Positions 1 to 9,060 of a DNA stretch of 64,000 bases are shown here, one piece after another; the stretch's first letter is position 1, and each line of letters starts with the position of its first letter. The DNA comes from Sva-07 sp963829585 (GTDB taxonomy: Bacteria; Actinomycetota; Acidimicrobiia; Acidimicrobiales; Ilumatobacteraceae), in the NCBI GenBank assembly GCA_963829585.1, contig CAWHJD010000029.1, positions 135,983 through 199,982 on the forward strand, in the 5' to 3' direction. The notes under the pieces were generated by a model, which worked only from the letters and a program-made list of their open reading frames with translations, was not told the DNA's origin and made no database searches. Made by a program: the position numbers and the translations under genes.

Positions 1-1
1 C

Positions 2-157
2 AGGTCGCCGAGCCAGTCCGTCACCAGACTCCTCGAGGTCGCAGGACTCACCGATCACTTCGCGATCGACAGCCGAGTCGGCGACCGACTCGAACTGATC
101 GAGCTCGGACCCCGCGCTCCGACGATCGGCGGCGCTCGATCGCCTTCCGCCAGGACG
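2..157 (+). CDS. possible C-terminal fragment of a STAS-domain (anti-anti-sigma-like) protein, 5' partial
   Basis: The frame starting at base 2 encodes a short stretch (VTRLLEVAGLTDHF) that looks like the last helix of STAS-domain anti-sigma-factor antagonists. The family works in partner-switching control of alternative sigma factors. The gene would enter from the left edge. Its frame has no stop before it runs into the convergent helicase gene, so the true end is unclear. A one-base error would bring in a stop at 96-98. This rests on one motif and is weak. Confidence 0.3.
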
Positions 158-1888
158 TCAGTCGGTGTAACGCCTGACGCGCGCCCGCTTGCCTCGCAGC
201 GTGGTGCTCGACATCTTCTCGATGACATGATCGACCGACGCTTCGGGCACACCGACGACCGAATAGGCGTCGGAGATCCGGATCGGACCGATCTCTCGGC
301 CCACGAGCCCGGTCTCGTTGGCGATCGCGCCGACGAGGTCACCCGGGCGTACCCCGGCCTTGCGCCCGAGGCTGACATGGACGAATCCCGCACCGGCGCC
401 GGAGTGCTTTCCCTTCGCCCCGCCGCGGTCACGCTCGCCGGTGTTGCGCTGCTTGTTCTTGTCGAACTTCTTGCCTTCCCCCTTGCCGCCGCGCAGGCGG
501 TCGGACGCGTCGGGGATCTCGAGTTCGTCGATCGTCGAACCGCGTGACTCGTGGACGAGCTTGATCGCCGCGAGCGCGATGTTGCGCTCGCTGTCCTCAC
601 CGGCCAGCGCGTTGAGAACGACGTTGAAATCCTCGAGGTCGACAGCTGCGAGTGCCTCGCGCACCGCCATGACGGTCGTCTCGATCTGGCGGATGCGGAG
701 GTCCGACACCGTCGGGACCGTGGCAATCTCGAACTTCTGCTTCGTCAGCCGCTCGATGTTCTCGAGCCCACGACGCTCGCGTGGTTCGGCCAGCGTGATG
801 GCGACGCCTTCGCGCCCGGCGCGTCCGACGCGCCCGATCCGGTGCACGTAGCTCTCGGCGGCCGAGGGCACGTCGTAGTTGACGACGTGGGTGAGCGTGT
901 CGATGTCGAGGCCGCGTGCCGCGACGTCGGTCGCCACGAGAAGCTCGGCGGTGCCGTCACGCAGTCGGGCCATCACCCGATCGCGTTGCGCCTGATCCAT
1001 CCCGCCGTGGAGCGCCTCGGCGCGGTATCCACGCCCGTTCATCGTCTCGGTCAGCTGGTCGACCTCGGTGCGGGTACGGCAGAACACCAGCGCCGACTTC
1101 GGTGCCTCGATGTCGAGGATGCGGCCGAGCGCCGATGGCTTGTGGGCCCGCTGCACGACGTACACCGTCTGGCGAACGAGTGCTTTCGAACCAGGCTCGG
1201 CGTCCGGACGGCCGATCGTGATGCGGGCCGGATCGGTCTGGTAGCGCTTCGCGATCGACGTGATGCGCGACGGCATCGTGGCCGAGAAGAGCACCGTCTG
1301 GCGATCGTCCGGCGTGCTCTCGAGGATCGACTCGATGTCGTCGGTGAAGCCCATGTCGAGCATCTCATCGGCCTCGTCGAGGATGACGGTGCGGATCGAG
1401 TCGAGCGCGAGCGATCCGCGCCCGATGTGGTCGAGTGCCCGCCCCGGCGTGGCGACCACGACGTGGACGCCACGGTCGAGTGCCTGCAACTGGCGTTGGA
1501 TCGGTTGGCCGCCGAACACCGGCACCACCTTCACGCCGAGCTCGCGGCCGTACTTGAACATCGCCTCGCTGACCTGCACCGCCAGTTCGCGGGTCGGCAC
1601 GAGCACCAGCACCTGCGGCTCGCGCCGCTTGGCGTCGATGAGCTGCAGCGCCGGCAGCGCGAATGCCGCGGTCTTCCCGGTGCCCGTTGCCGCCTGGCCG
1701 AGCAGGTCGCGGCCCGTGAGCAGCAGGGGGATCGTCTCGCGCTGGATCGGTGTCGGCTCCTCGTAACCGAGTTCGTCCAGCGCCGACAGGAGTTCGTCGC
1801 ACAACCCGAGCGAGGCGAACCCGTCGGGAGACTCCTCGGCGACGACGGTGTCGTCATCGGTGGTGGGTTCGTCGTGGTGGTCGGTCAT
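158..1888 (-). CDS. deaD: DEAD-box ATP-dependent RNA helicase with C-terminal DbpA-type RNA-binding domain
   Basis: The product is a 576-residue RNA helicase that unwinds or remodels structured RNA, probably in ribosome assembly or cold adaptation as in the DeaD/CsdA family. Visible motifs in order are the Q motif (GYEEPTPIQ, about residue 41), Walker A (ATGTGKT, about 67), PTREL, TPGR, DEAD, SAT, a motif V (ATDVAARGLDI) and motif VI (HRIGRVGR). A basic, Lys/Gly-rich linker follows, then a C-terminal RRM-like DbpA domain ending at the stop. I chose ATG at 1888 because AGGAG lies at the right distance upstream. The longer open frame to 1984 has no such site and no family similarity. The gene is divergent from the amidohydrolase, with 68 bp between the starts. 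Confidence 0.93.
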   Translation of the reverse strand: MTDHHDEPTTDDDTVVAEESPDGFASLGLCDELLSALDELGYEEPTPIQRETIPLLLTGRDLLGQAATGTGKTAAFALPALQLIDAKRREPQVLVLVPTRELAVQVSEAMFKYGRELGVKVVPVFGGQPIQRQLQALDRGVHVVVATPGRALDHIGRGSLALDSIRTVILDEADEMLDMGFTDDIESILESTPDDRQTVLFSATMPSRITSIAKRYQTDPARITIGRPDAEPGSKALVRQTVYVVQRAHKPSALGRILDIEAPKSALVFCRTRTEVDQLTETMNGRGYRAEALHGGMDQAQRDRVMARLRDGTAELLVATDVAARGLDIDTLTHVVNYDVPSAAESYVHRIGRVGRAGREGVAITLAEPRERRGLENIERLTKQKFEIATVPTVSDLRIRQIETTVMAVREALAAVDLEDFNVVLNALAGEDSERNIALAAIKLVHESRGSTIDELEIPDASDRLRGGKGEGKKFDKNKQRNTGERDRGGAKGKHSGAGAGFVHVSLGRKAGVRPGDLVGAIANETGLVGREIGPIRISDAYSVVGVPEASVDHVIEKMSSTTLRGKRARVRRYTD

Positions 1889-1956
1889 CGCGTGCTCCTG
1901 GCAGGGGAATTGGTCAACGATACGAACGTCGGGGCCCGTATCGAACAGAATGTTCC

Positions 1957-3162
1957 ATGGCCTACATCGCCGACCGTGTCGCACACGACGCCGACGCCCA
2001 CATCATGGAGCCTCCCGACTGGCTGCGCGACCACGCCGATCCCGACATCCGCGACCGCATCGAGCGGCCCGGCTACGCCAACGAACTGGCCCAGACCGGT
2101 GACGGTGATCATGGCGGGGATCAGCAGCGCATCGATGCCGTCTTCGCCCGCCTCGCCGAACGGCATCGATCAGCGGAGTTCCTCGAGAACGAGGACGTCG
2201 ACGTGATGAATCGCAAGAACTTCGCCGCGACCGGATCGTTCCTGGCCGACGACCGGCCACGAGTTCTCGACTTCATCGGGGTGCGGAGCCAGCTGCTGTT
2301 CAACACGTTCCACAACAGCCGTCTCTACCAGTGGGAACATCAGCCCGACCTCGATCTGGCCTACGGCACGGCGCGGGCACACAACCGGGGGATGATCGAG
2401 TTCTGCTCCGTCGATCCGCGACTCCTGCCGACCTGTTACGTCCCGCTCGTCGACTTCGCTCGGGCCGAGGCGATGGCGGCCGAAGCGATCGACATGGGAG
2501 CGGCCGCGCTCCTCGTGGCGTCGGGTTGCCCGATGGGCCACTCGCCGTCACACATCGCGCTCGACCCCGTGTGGCGCCAGGCCGAGGAGGCCGGCATTCC
2601 GGTCGTCTTCCATGTCGGCGGGACCGGCGACCTGATCGACCGCGCCTACTTCGACAACGGGCTGCCGATCCCGGCGGACTTCCACGGCGGTGAGGAGAAC
2701 TTCCGCTCCGTCGACTACATGGCCATCCCGTTCCCGCCGATGCAGACGCTCGCCACACTGATCTTCGACGGTGTGCTCGAGCGGTTCCCCGACCTGCGCA
2801 TCGGAGTCATCGAGCAGGGCTGCAGCTGGTTGCCGAGCTGGATGAAGCAGATGGAGTCGGCGATCGACGCCTTCGGTCGCCACGAGGAACGGCTCCAGAA
2901 GCTGTCGCTGCGTCCGAGCGAGTACGTCGAACGCCAGGTGCGGGTCACGCCGTATCCGACCGAGGACATCGGGTGGGTGACGGCGCAGGTCGGGCCCGAC
3001 ATCTTGCTCTTCAACACCGACTACCCGCACGTGGAGGGTGGGCGTCGCCCGTTCGAGCGCTTCGAGAAGAGCCTCGGCGACGCATCGGAGGAGATCCGCC
3101 AGAAGTTCTACGCCGACAACTTCGTCGACCTCATGGGAACCGCCGTCTCCGCCCTCGTCTGA
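1957..3162 (+). CDS. amidohydrolase-family metal-dependent hydrolase (Amidohydro_2)
   Basis: The 401-residue protein has the features of the amidohydrolase-2 superfamily, which includes ACMSD-like decarboxylases and hydrolases with a TIM-barrel metal site. An N-terminal metal motif (DADAHIMEPP), a mid-protein HVGG histidine and the C-terminal NTDYPHVEGG aspartate are in the expected order. The substrate cannot be read from the sequence. Close actinobacterial relatives are often annotated as uncharacterised metal-dependent hydrolases near ring-cleavage or acyl-CoA genes. I set the start at ATG 1957 because the conserved motif begins about 11 residues later. The ribosome binding site is weak. 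A 30-bp inverted repeat follows the stop and may terminate this gene and malQ. Confidence 0.8.
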   Translation: MAYIADRVAHDADAHIMEPPDWLRDHADPDIRDRIERPGYANELAQTGDGDHGGDQQRIDAVFARLAERHRSAEFLENEDVDVMNRKNFAATGSFLADDRPRVLDFIGVRSQLLFNTFHNSRLYQWEHQPDLDLAYGTARAHNRGMIEFCSVDPRLLPTCYVPLVDFARAEAMAAEAIDMGAAALLVASGCPMGHSPSHIALDPVWRQAEEAGIPVVFHVGGTGDLIDRAYFDNGLPIPADFHGGEENFRSVDYMAIPFPPMQTLATLIFDGVLERFPDLRIGVIEQGCSWLPSWMKQMESAIDAFGRHEERLQKLSLRPSEYVERQVRVTPYPTEDIGWVTAQVGPDILLFNTDYPHVEGGRRPFERFEKSLGDASEEIRQKFYADNFVDLMGTAVSALV

Positions 3163-3173
3163 TCCGCGGGACA

Positions 3174-3203
3174 CGGTTCACCGACGGCGCCGGCCGTGAA
3201 CCG
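3174..3203. terminator. inverted repeat between convergent genes, possible bidirectional terminator
   Basis: An 8-bp perfect inverted repeat (CGGTTCAC ... GTGAACCG) with a GC-rich 14-base centre lies between the stop of the amidohydrolase (3162) and the stop of malQ (3205). There is no U-tract, which is common for actinobacterial terminators. The assignment is from position and symmetry only. Confidence 0.45.
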
Positions 3204-3204
3204 G

Positions 3205-4974
3205 TCAGCTCCTGCGGCGGAGGAGGTCGAGCCGGTGGCGGACCTCGGGGTCGGCCAACAGCTCCGAGGTCGGGATGTCGAGTCGGCGCCGCCAGATCTC
3301 CGGCACGACACGGCCCGGCAGGTTGTGCGGTCGGGTCTCACCGACGAGGTCGTCGAGGTCGGCGATCACCATGTAGGCGTCGCTGTACGAGAGGCGGGTC
3401 AGCATGTGTTCGAGGATGTCCTGCCAGGTGTCGGCGACCTCGACGCCGTGCGCGGCGCCCACGCGGGTGCGGTAGCCCTCCGTGTCGAGTTCGTCGACCG
3501 CCACTGCGAGCGGTGCCATGTCGTGCGTCCGGATGCCGGCCACGACGCGAGACGGAATGTGGGGCAGCGGGTCGACGTCGAAGTGGAACTGCTCCTCGTA
3601 CATCCCCAGCATGTCCCAGCGGTCGAATGCCTCGGACACCTCGGGCGGCACGGTGCCGAGATCCTCACCGACGATGGTCACCCCCGCAACGGATGCGGCT
3701 CGCCGCGATCACGGCGAGGATCTCTTCACGCTGATAGTGCACGTACGCGCCCTGGTGTGCGGGGAGTCCGGCGGGAACCCACCAGAGGCGCTCGACGGCC
3801 ATGGCGTGGTCGATGCGCAAGATGTCGGCGTGGCGTCCGACGCGGGCGATGAGTTCGCGCCACAGTCGTTGACCACTGGCGTGCATCGCCGCGGGGAGGG
3901 GCGGCGGGAATCCCCAGTCCTGTCCATCGCTGAAGAAGATGTCCGGAGGTGCACCGACACTCATCGCGCCGGCGAACATCGAACCGTCGGCCCACACCTC
4001 GTAGCCCTGGGGGTGCGAACCGATCGGGAGGTCGAGCGCCAGTGCGGCTGCCTCGGGATCCTCGGCGATCGCGCGCAGCTGTTGATCGGCGAGATACTGC
4101 GCGAGGACGTGCGACGCCTCGACGTGCGGATCGGCACCCGCCTCACGACCGGCCAGGAAGCGGGCGTACTCGGCGACGTCGGGATGGGTGACGACGAACT
4201 CGTCGAGGCGCGCCCGTGTGTCGGCATCCATCCGCCGAGCGGCCTCGAGCAGCTGGGTACGTCGCCGAGCACCGAGCGCCCGCCAGTCGACGTGGTCGGT
4301 GAGTGTCGGCGCCGGCGCATCCGGCAGGCCTTCGTCGTCGAGGTAGACCTCGTTCCAGTGCAGGCGACTGATCGGCGAGTACGGGCTGGGGTCGAACGGG
4401 TCGTCGAGGAACGTGGCGTAGAGCGGAAGCGTCGAGAGCACATCGATACCCGACGCCTTCAACGTTCGGGCGAGCTCGTGGAGATGTCGGAACGACGGCA
4501 GCGGTCGGTCGGCCTCCCAGAGGGCGTACGCAGGCACGAACACGCCGGAGGTCCGCTCGAACCCGGCGCTGCGCGGCATCGACGGCGGGGCGACGACCAC
4601 GACGGTCTCGCCGGCGCCCCGGTCGGTGTCGAAGCGCAGCAGGTGACATCCCACACGGGAGGTCGGTCGGGAGGTCGAGGAAGTCGTGGCCGTCCCCATG
4701 GCGGACCATGACGTCGACCTCCTCACCGGTGACGATGATGGAGGCAGCGCCCACCCGGCCGGCGACGGCGACGGGGGCACGAGGGTCGTCGTGCAATGGC
4801 GTGGCGAGTCGGGAGGCGGATGCCGCCGCGATCCGGTCGGCCTCGAGCACTTCCACGATGCGTTCCAGCGCGACGTCGTCGCGCATGATGGAGTTCGTTG
4901 CGAACGTCGAAGTAGCTGGTCTGCACGCCGAGTTCGCGGGCACGGGTCCGCAGCGGTGAATCTGTGTCTGGCAC
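3205..4974 (-). CDS. malQ: 4-alpha-glucanotransferase (amylomaltase), interrupted by three frameshifts
   Basis: The reconstructed product is a GH77 amylomaltase of about 589 residues. It transfers glucan chains between maltodextrins in glycogen/maltose metabolism. The three segments together cover the family from the N-terminal domain (RTRARELGVQTSYFDV) through FVPAYALWEADRPLPSF and ADILRIDHAMAVERLWWVP (with the nucleophile Asp) to VGEDLGTVP (with the acid/base Glu) and GIRTHDMAP. Breaks lie near 4890, near 4652 and in the C5 run at 3681-3685. Removing one base at the last two restores the frame. The start is GTG at 4974. The sequence on both sides of each break is well conserved, so sequence errors are more likely than decay. 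Confidence 0.85.
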
Positions 4975-5021
4975 GGGCGCAGTCTTGCCGGTATCGATCG
5001 AGTGGAACGGCGCCGCTGGCG

Positions 5022-5282
5022 TCAGCCGGGGCGGGCCGGCGGTACGTCGTCGTAGTGCTCGACCACGTCGATCGGGCGCGCCGTGGCTGTGTCGGGGTCG
5101 AGCCCGGCAGACCGACGGGCCCGCCGCTGTCGCAGGAGGTCCCAGCTCTGGTCGAGCTGTTCCTTCACCACGCTCAGGCGGTCGCGGTCGCGGTCGGTTG
5201 CGGTGCCTGCAGACTCCTTGGCCAGGAGTTCGTGTTCTTCGTGGGCCAGATCGTTGATCCGTCCGGTGATTACGTCATCCAT
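5022..5282 (-). CDS. DUF2630 family small protein
   Basis: An 86-residue acidic/basic, mostly helical protein. The N-terminal half (GRINDLAHEEHELL) and the central LDQSWDLLRQRRARR segment match the DUF2630 family of small actinobacterial proteins. The family has no established function. It starts 20 bp downstream of the stop of the etfD-like gene on the same strand and ends 47 bp before malQ, so the three could be co-transcribed. The charge-rich helices suggest a cytoplasmic, possibly coiled-coil protein. Confidence 0.8.
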   Translation of the reverse strand: MDDVITGRINDLAHEEHELLAKESAGTATDRDRDRLSVVKEQLDQSWDLLRQRRARRSAGLDPDTATARPIDVVEHYDDVPPARPG

Positions 5283-5302
5283 GACACCCTCCTGGCGTCA
5301 CT

Positions 5303-7660
5303 CTACGACGCACCGCTCCCGCCACCCTGATCCGCGGCGGCGTCGCGACGCTCCGTCCGGAGTGCGTCGCACACCGGAGGGGTCCCCGTCAGCTCGCCGA
5401 CGACGGGGGCGAGCGGTGCGTCCGGATGGTGCATCTTCGCCTCTCCTGCCTGGATCGCTTCGAGCAGGTGGATCGACACGTCGGCCACGCGGACCTGGTC
5501 CTCCTCGAAGCCGGCACCCTTCACGCCGTCGTCGAGCATGATGTAGCAGAACGGGCACGCCGTCGCGACCCGGCTCGCGCCGGTGGAGATCGCCTCCGCC
5601 GCACGCTCGTCGTTGACCTTCGTGCCGGTGTTCTCCTCCATCCACATGCGCGCGCCGCCGGCGCCACAGCACATGCCCTTGGTGCCGTTGCGCGGCATCT
5701 CGACGACGTCGACGCCCTTGATCGAGGCGACCACCTTGCGCGGTGCGAGGTACACGTCGTTGTGGCGACCCAGGTAGCACGAGTCGTGATACGTGATGCG
5801 CTCTTCGAGCGTGGCCTGGCTCACGTCGAGCTGGCCCGACTCGATGAGTTGCTCGAGCAGCTGCGTGTGGTGGACCACTTCGTAGTTGCCGCCGATCTGC
5901 GGGTACTCGTTGAGCAGCGTGTTGAAGCAGTGCGGACACTGGGTGATGATCTTCTTCACGCCCATGCCGTTGAGCATCTCGACGTTGGGCTGGGCGAGCA
6001 TCTGGAACAGGTACTCGTTGCCCGACCGGCGAGCGGAGTCGCCGGTGCACATCTCGGACGGACCGAGGATCGACACGTCGATGCCGGCTCGACGCAGCAG
6101 CTGCGCCATTGCCTGGGTGACCTTCTTGTTCTTGTCGTCGAACGATCCGGCACAACCGACCCAGTAGAGGTACTCCGACTGCAGTGCCTCACCCGGATCG
6201 ACGATGGTCACACCGTCGATCCCGTCGGCCCAGTCGCCGCGCTCACCCTGGTTCATGCCCCAGGGGTTGCTCTGGTTCTCCATCGCCCGGTACGCGTTGC
6301 CGAGTTCGGCGGGGAAGTTCGACTCCATCAGCGAGAGGTACCGCCGCATGTCGAAGATCTTGTCGGTGATCTCGATGTTGACGGGGCAGATCTCGTCGCA
6401 CGCCTTGCACGTGGTGCACGCCCAGATCTCCTCGGGGGTGATCCGTTCGAACAGCGAGTTGGCGGTGACCGTGATCTCGCTGTCGACGCCGATGGGCGCG
6501 CTGACCACGGGGGTGCCCGTCGCTGCCATGACCTCGCCCGCCTTGAGGACGATCTCGCGGGGGTCGAGGGGCTTGCCGGTGGCGTGGGCCGGGCACACAC
6601 TCGTGCAGCGACCGCACATCGTGCAGGCATCGAGGTCGAGCAGTTGCTTCCAGGTGAAGTCCTCGATCGACGACGCACCGAAGCTCTCGAGTTCGGTCTC
6701 CTCGAGGTTCGGCATGGGCCGCATGGCGCCCTTCGGACGGTCCTTGTCGGACAGGTACATGTTGAGCGGCGAGGTGAAGATGTGGCGCAGCATCGTGATC
6801 GGCAGGAGCGCGAGGAACACGATGAACGACACGACGTGCACGATCCACATCCACTGGTGCCAGTCACCCAGCGTCGAGAGCGACCACCCGTCGACGAGGG
6901 TGGCGAGCGGATAGCCGATGAACGACCACTTCTCGTAGCTCGGGGTGCCTTCGTCGGCGATCCGGAACATCTCGGCACCGAAGCCGGTGACTCCGATGGC
7001 GAAGAAGGTGGCGAGGATCGCGGCGTGTTCGGGCTTCGACTTGATCCGGATGCGGTAGGGCCGCTGGACGTAGCGGCGAACGATGGCCCACACGATGCCG
7101 CCGAGGAACACGAGGCCAGCGGCATCGCCGACGAAGCTGTAGGCCTGATACGTGGTGCCGTGGAGGAACTTGAGTGCCTCGGGCATCTGGTGGTCGACCT
7201 CGAGGATCGTGGTGACCCCGAGCAGCACGAGGAACCCGAAGTAGATCATCGAGTGCATCAGGCCCGCACCGCTGTCACGCAGCAGCGTCTGCATGTAGGC
7301 GCCGGCACGGAAGTCCTTCAGCCGCTTCGCGGCGTTCTTCGAGGTGGTGTGGCGTTGCGCCGGGGCGCCGCGTTCCCAGTTCTTCATCCGGTTGGCGAAC
7401 ATGAACGCACCCCAGATGACCATCACCGGGATGATCGTGTAGAACGCGATGATCATCGGCCCGGGGATGCCACCGAACACCTTGCGGTGGATGGCGTTGT
7501 CGTTCTCCCAGCCGGTGATCTGCGGCAGCACGCCCGACACCATGATGAAGATGCCCATCGCGATGCCGAGCACCAGGGCGAGCTGGTTCGGCTTGACCCG
7601 CTTGGGTGCCTTCGGTGCTCCGTCGGCGGTCGTCTCGTCGTGTTCGACTGTCGTGCTCAT
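5303..7660 (-). CDS. etfD: EtfD-like membrane iron-sulfur oxidoreductase (heterodisulfide-reductase-type)
   Basis: A 785-residue fusion. The N-terminal 300 residues hold about five membrane segments like the cytochrome b/nitrate-reductase gamma family. Next come two 4Fe-4S clusters (CTMCGRCTSVCPAHATG and CTTCKACDEICPVN), then two cysteine-rich CCG domains (YWVGCAGSFD, YHDSCYLGRHN, CCGAGGARMW, CPFCYIML). This layout matches the mycobacterial EtfD/Rv0338c group, which passes electrons from electron-transfer flavoprotein to the quinone pool during fatty-acid beta-oxidation. That role is inferred from the family; no etfAB genes are in the window. All ligand cysteines appear present and the frame is intact. 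The start is ATG at 7660. Confidence 0.85.
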   Translation of the reverse strand: MSTTVEHDETTADGAPKAPKRVKPNQLALVLGIAMGIFIMVSGVLPQITGWENDNAIHRKVFGGIPGPMIIAFYTIIPVMVIWGAFMFANRMKNWERGAPAQRHTTSKNAAKRLKDFRAGAYMQTLLRDSGAGLMHSMIYFGFLVLLGVTTILEVDHQMPEALKFLHGTTYQAYSFVGDAAGLVFLGGIVWAIVRRYVQRPYRIRIKSKPEHAAILATFFAIGVTGFGAEMFRIADEGTPSYEKWSFIGYPLATLVDGWSLSTLGDWHQWMWIVHVVSFIVFLALLPITMLRHIFTSPLNMYLSDKDRPKGAMRPMPNLEETELESFGASSIEDFTWKQLLDLDACTMCGRCTSVCPAHATGKPLDPREIVLKAGEVMAATGTPVVSAPIGVDSEITVTANSLFERITPEEIWACTTCKACDEICPVNIEITDKIFDMRRYLSLMESNFPAELGNAYRAMENQSNPWGMNQGERGDWADGIDGVTIVDPGEALQSEYLYWVGCAGSFDDKNKKVTQAMAQLLRRAGIDVSILGPSEMCTGDSARRSGNEYLFQMLAQPNVEMLNGMGVKKIITQCPHCFNTLLNEYPQIGGNYEVVHHTQLLEQLIESGQLDVSQATLEERITYHDSCYLGRHNDVYLAPRKVVASIKGVDVVEMPRNGTKGMCCGAGGARMWMEENTGTKVNDERAAEAISTGASRVATACPFCYIMLDDGVKGAGFEEDQVRVADVSIHLLEAIQAGEAKMHHPDAPLAPVVGELTGTPPVCDALRTERRDAAADQGGGSGAS

Positions 7661-7713
7661 GTCGGCGGCAACGCTAGTCGTTGGCCGCTCACACGATCAT
7701 TTCGAGTCGAGGA

Positions 7714-8139
7714 TCAGCCGAAGTACTGGCGGTCGAGATCGCGGATGCGTGCGGCCAGAGCGGCCAACAACTTGTGGGTGATCGCCGGAACCGAATCGAG
7801 CACGCCGAGGAACCGGCGCTGGTCGATCACGAGCAGTGTGCAGTCGGTTGCGCACACGGCGGTGGCCGTGCGTGGACCGTGGTCGAGGAGCGACAGTTCA
7901 CCCACGACCGATCCGGGTCCGAGCGTTGCGACCTTGCGATTGTTCCGCTTGATGTCGACGTCGCCGTCGATCACGACGAACGCTTCGCGTCCCGTCTGTC
8001 CCTGATCGACGATGAGGGTGCCCGCCGTCATGCGGATCTCGTCGCTGGCCCTGGCCACCTTCTCGAGTTCCTTCGTGCTGCACCCGCTGAAGAGTGGAAC
8101 CGTACGGAGCGTTTCCAGATGCTGTTTCTTGCTCGCCAT
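7714..8139 (-). CDS. single-domain cyclic-nucleotide-binding (CRP-type) protein
   Basis: The 141-residue protein is a lone cNMP-binding beta-barrel. An N-terminal helix (LFSGCSTKELEKVAR) leads into the barrel with the phosphate-binding cassette region GPGSVVGELSLLDHGPRTAT, which keeps the GE..LL and R.A pattern, and then a C-terminal helix. There is no helix-turn-helix, so it is not a CRP-type transcription factor. It could be a sensor or scaffold. I chose ATG 8139, where the family similarity begins. The frame stays open upstream to 9768 across the opposite gpmA region, but that part is shadow. It lies 72 bp downstream of gpmA on the same strand. Confidence 0.8.
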   Translation of the reverse strand: MASKKQHLETLRTVPLFSGCSTKELEKVARASDEIRMTAGTLIVDQGQTGREAFVVIDGDVDIKRNNRKVATLGPGSVVGELSLLDHGPRTATAVCATDCTLLVIDQRRFLGVLDSVPAITHKLLAALAARIRDLDRQYFG

Positions 8140-8210
8140 GCGTCGCACACTAGGCGGTTTCGCGCGCGGATGAGCAGCGGACGCAGCTGGTGTCGCGAAG
8201 AACCCGCTGC

Positions 8211-8960
8211 TCAGGCGGTGCCGGCCTGTGCGGCGACCGCGGCGGCGGCGGCCGCGACAGCTTCGGCATCGCCCAGATAAGCGGCCTCGGTGACGACGAG
8301 CCGGTCGTCGAAGGAGTACGACCGCGGTGCACCCGTCGGGATGTTGATGTCGGAGATGTCGTCGTCGCTGACGTTCTCCAGGTGCTTGAGCAGCGCCCGC
8401 AACGAGTTGCCGTGGGCCGTCACCAACACGTTCATGCCGCCCATCAATTGTGGTGCGATCCGGTCGTACCAGTAGGGAAGCACTCGGTCGACGACGTCCT
8501 TGAGACATTCGCTCGCCGGAAGCACGTCGGGAGGGAGGTGGGCGTAGCGAGGGTCGTTGATCGGATGCTCGGGGCTGTCGAGGTCGACGGGGGGCGGAGG
8601 CGTCGCGTACCCGCGCCGCCAGGCGTGCACCTGCTCGGCGCCGTGACGCGCGGTGGTCTCCTTCTTGTCGAGTCCCTGGAGGGCGCCGTAGTGGCGCTCG
8701 TTGAGCCGCCAGCTCCGCTCGACGGGCAGCCACGACTGATCCATCGCCTCGAGGGCGAGGTTCTGCGTCACGACCGCGCGTGTCTGCAGCGACGTGTGCG
8801 ACGTGTCGAATCGCAGACCCGCCTCGGCCATCGTCACGCCGGCGGCGGTGGCCTCGGCGGCGCCCTTGTCGGTGAGCGGAACGTCGTGCCAGCCGGTGAA
8901 CAGGTTCTTCAGGTTCCATTCCGACTGGCCGTGGCGGAGGATGACGAGCGTTCCGGTCAT
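8211..8960 (-). CDS. gpmA: 2,3-bisphosphoglycerate-dependent phosphoglycerate mutase
   Basis: A 249-residue glycolytic/gluconeogenic enzyme that interconverts 3- and 2-phosphoglycerate via a phosphohistidine. The catalytic motif LVILRHGQSEWN is at residues 3-14. Also visible are NLFTGWHDVPLT, ERHYGALQG with the catalytic Glu, PYWYDRIAPQL, and the second active-site histidine in VTAHGNSLRAL. The length fits the dPGM family with an alanine-rich tail. The start is ATG 8960, because the motif must be close to the N-terminus. The gene diverges from the M14 peptidase with 100 bp between starts. Confidence 0.95.
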   Translation of the reverse strand: MTGTLVILRHGQSEWNLKNLFTGWHDVPLTDKGAAEATAAGVTMAEAGLRFDTSHTSLQTRAVVTQNLALEAMDQSWLPVERSWRLNERHYGALQGLDKKETTARHGAEQVHAWRRGYATPPPPVDLDSPEHPINDPRYAHLPPDVLPASECLKDVVDRVLPYWYDRIAPQLMGGMNVLVTAHGNSLRALLKHLENVSDDDISDINIPTGAPRSYSFDDRLVVTEAAYLGDAEAVAAAAAAVAAQAGTA

Positions 8961-9060
8961 GGTGCCGATCGTACCGACCGTGGGCGTGCCGTGTCCGATG
9001 GCATGGCCGGCGACCATCGTTCGACCGCCCCGCGACCGGAACACGCATAGGGTTTCCGGC

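Noticed and set aside
551..2206. 551-residue open frame opposite the DEAD-box helicase
   Set aside because: High-GC shadow; it has no domain and lies fully over a well-supported gene.
3670..3690. Programmed frameshifting in malQ
   Set aside because: There are three separate breaks in one gene and many in the window; the C5 site lacks a slippery heptamer context.
5426..8005. 859-residue open frame opposite the etfD-like gene
   Set aside because: Arg/His/Asp-rich composition typical of an antisense shadow; the opposite strand has a complete conserved protein.
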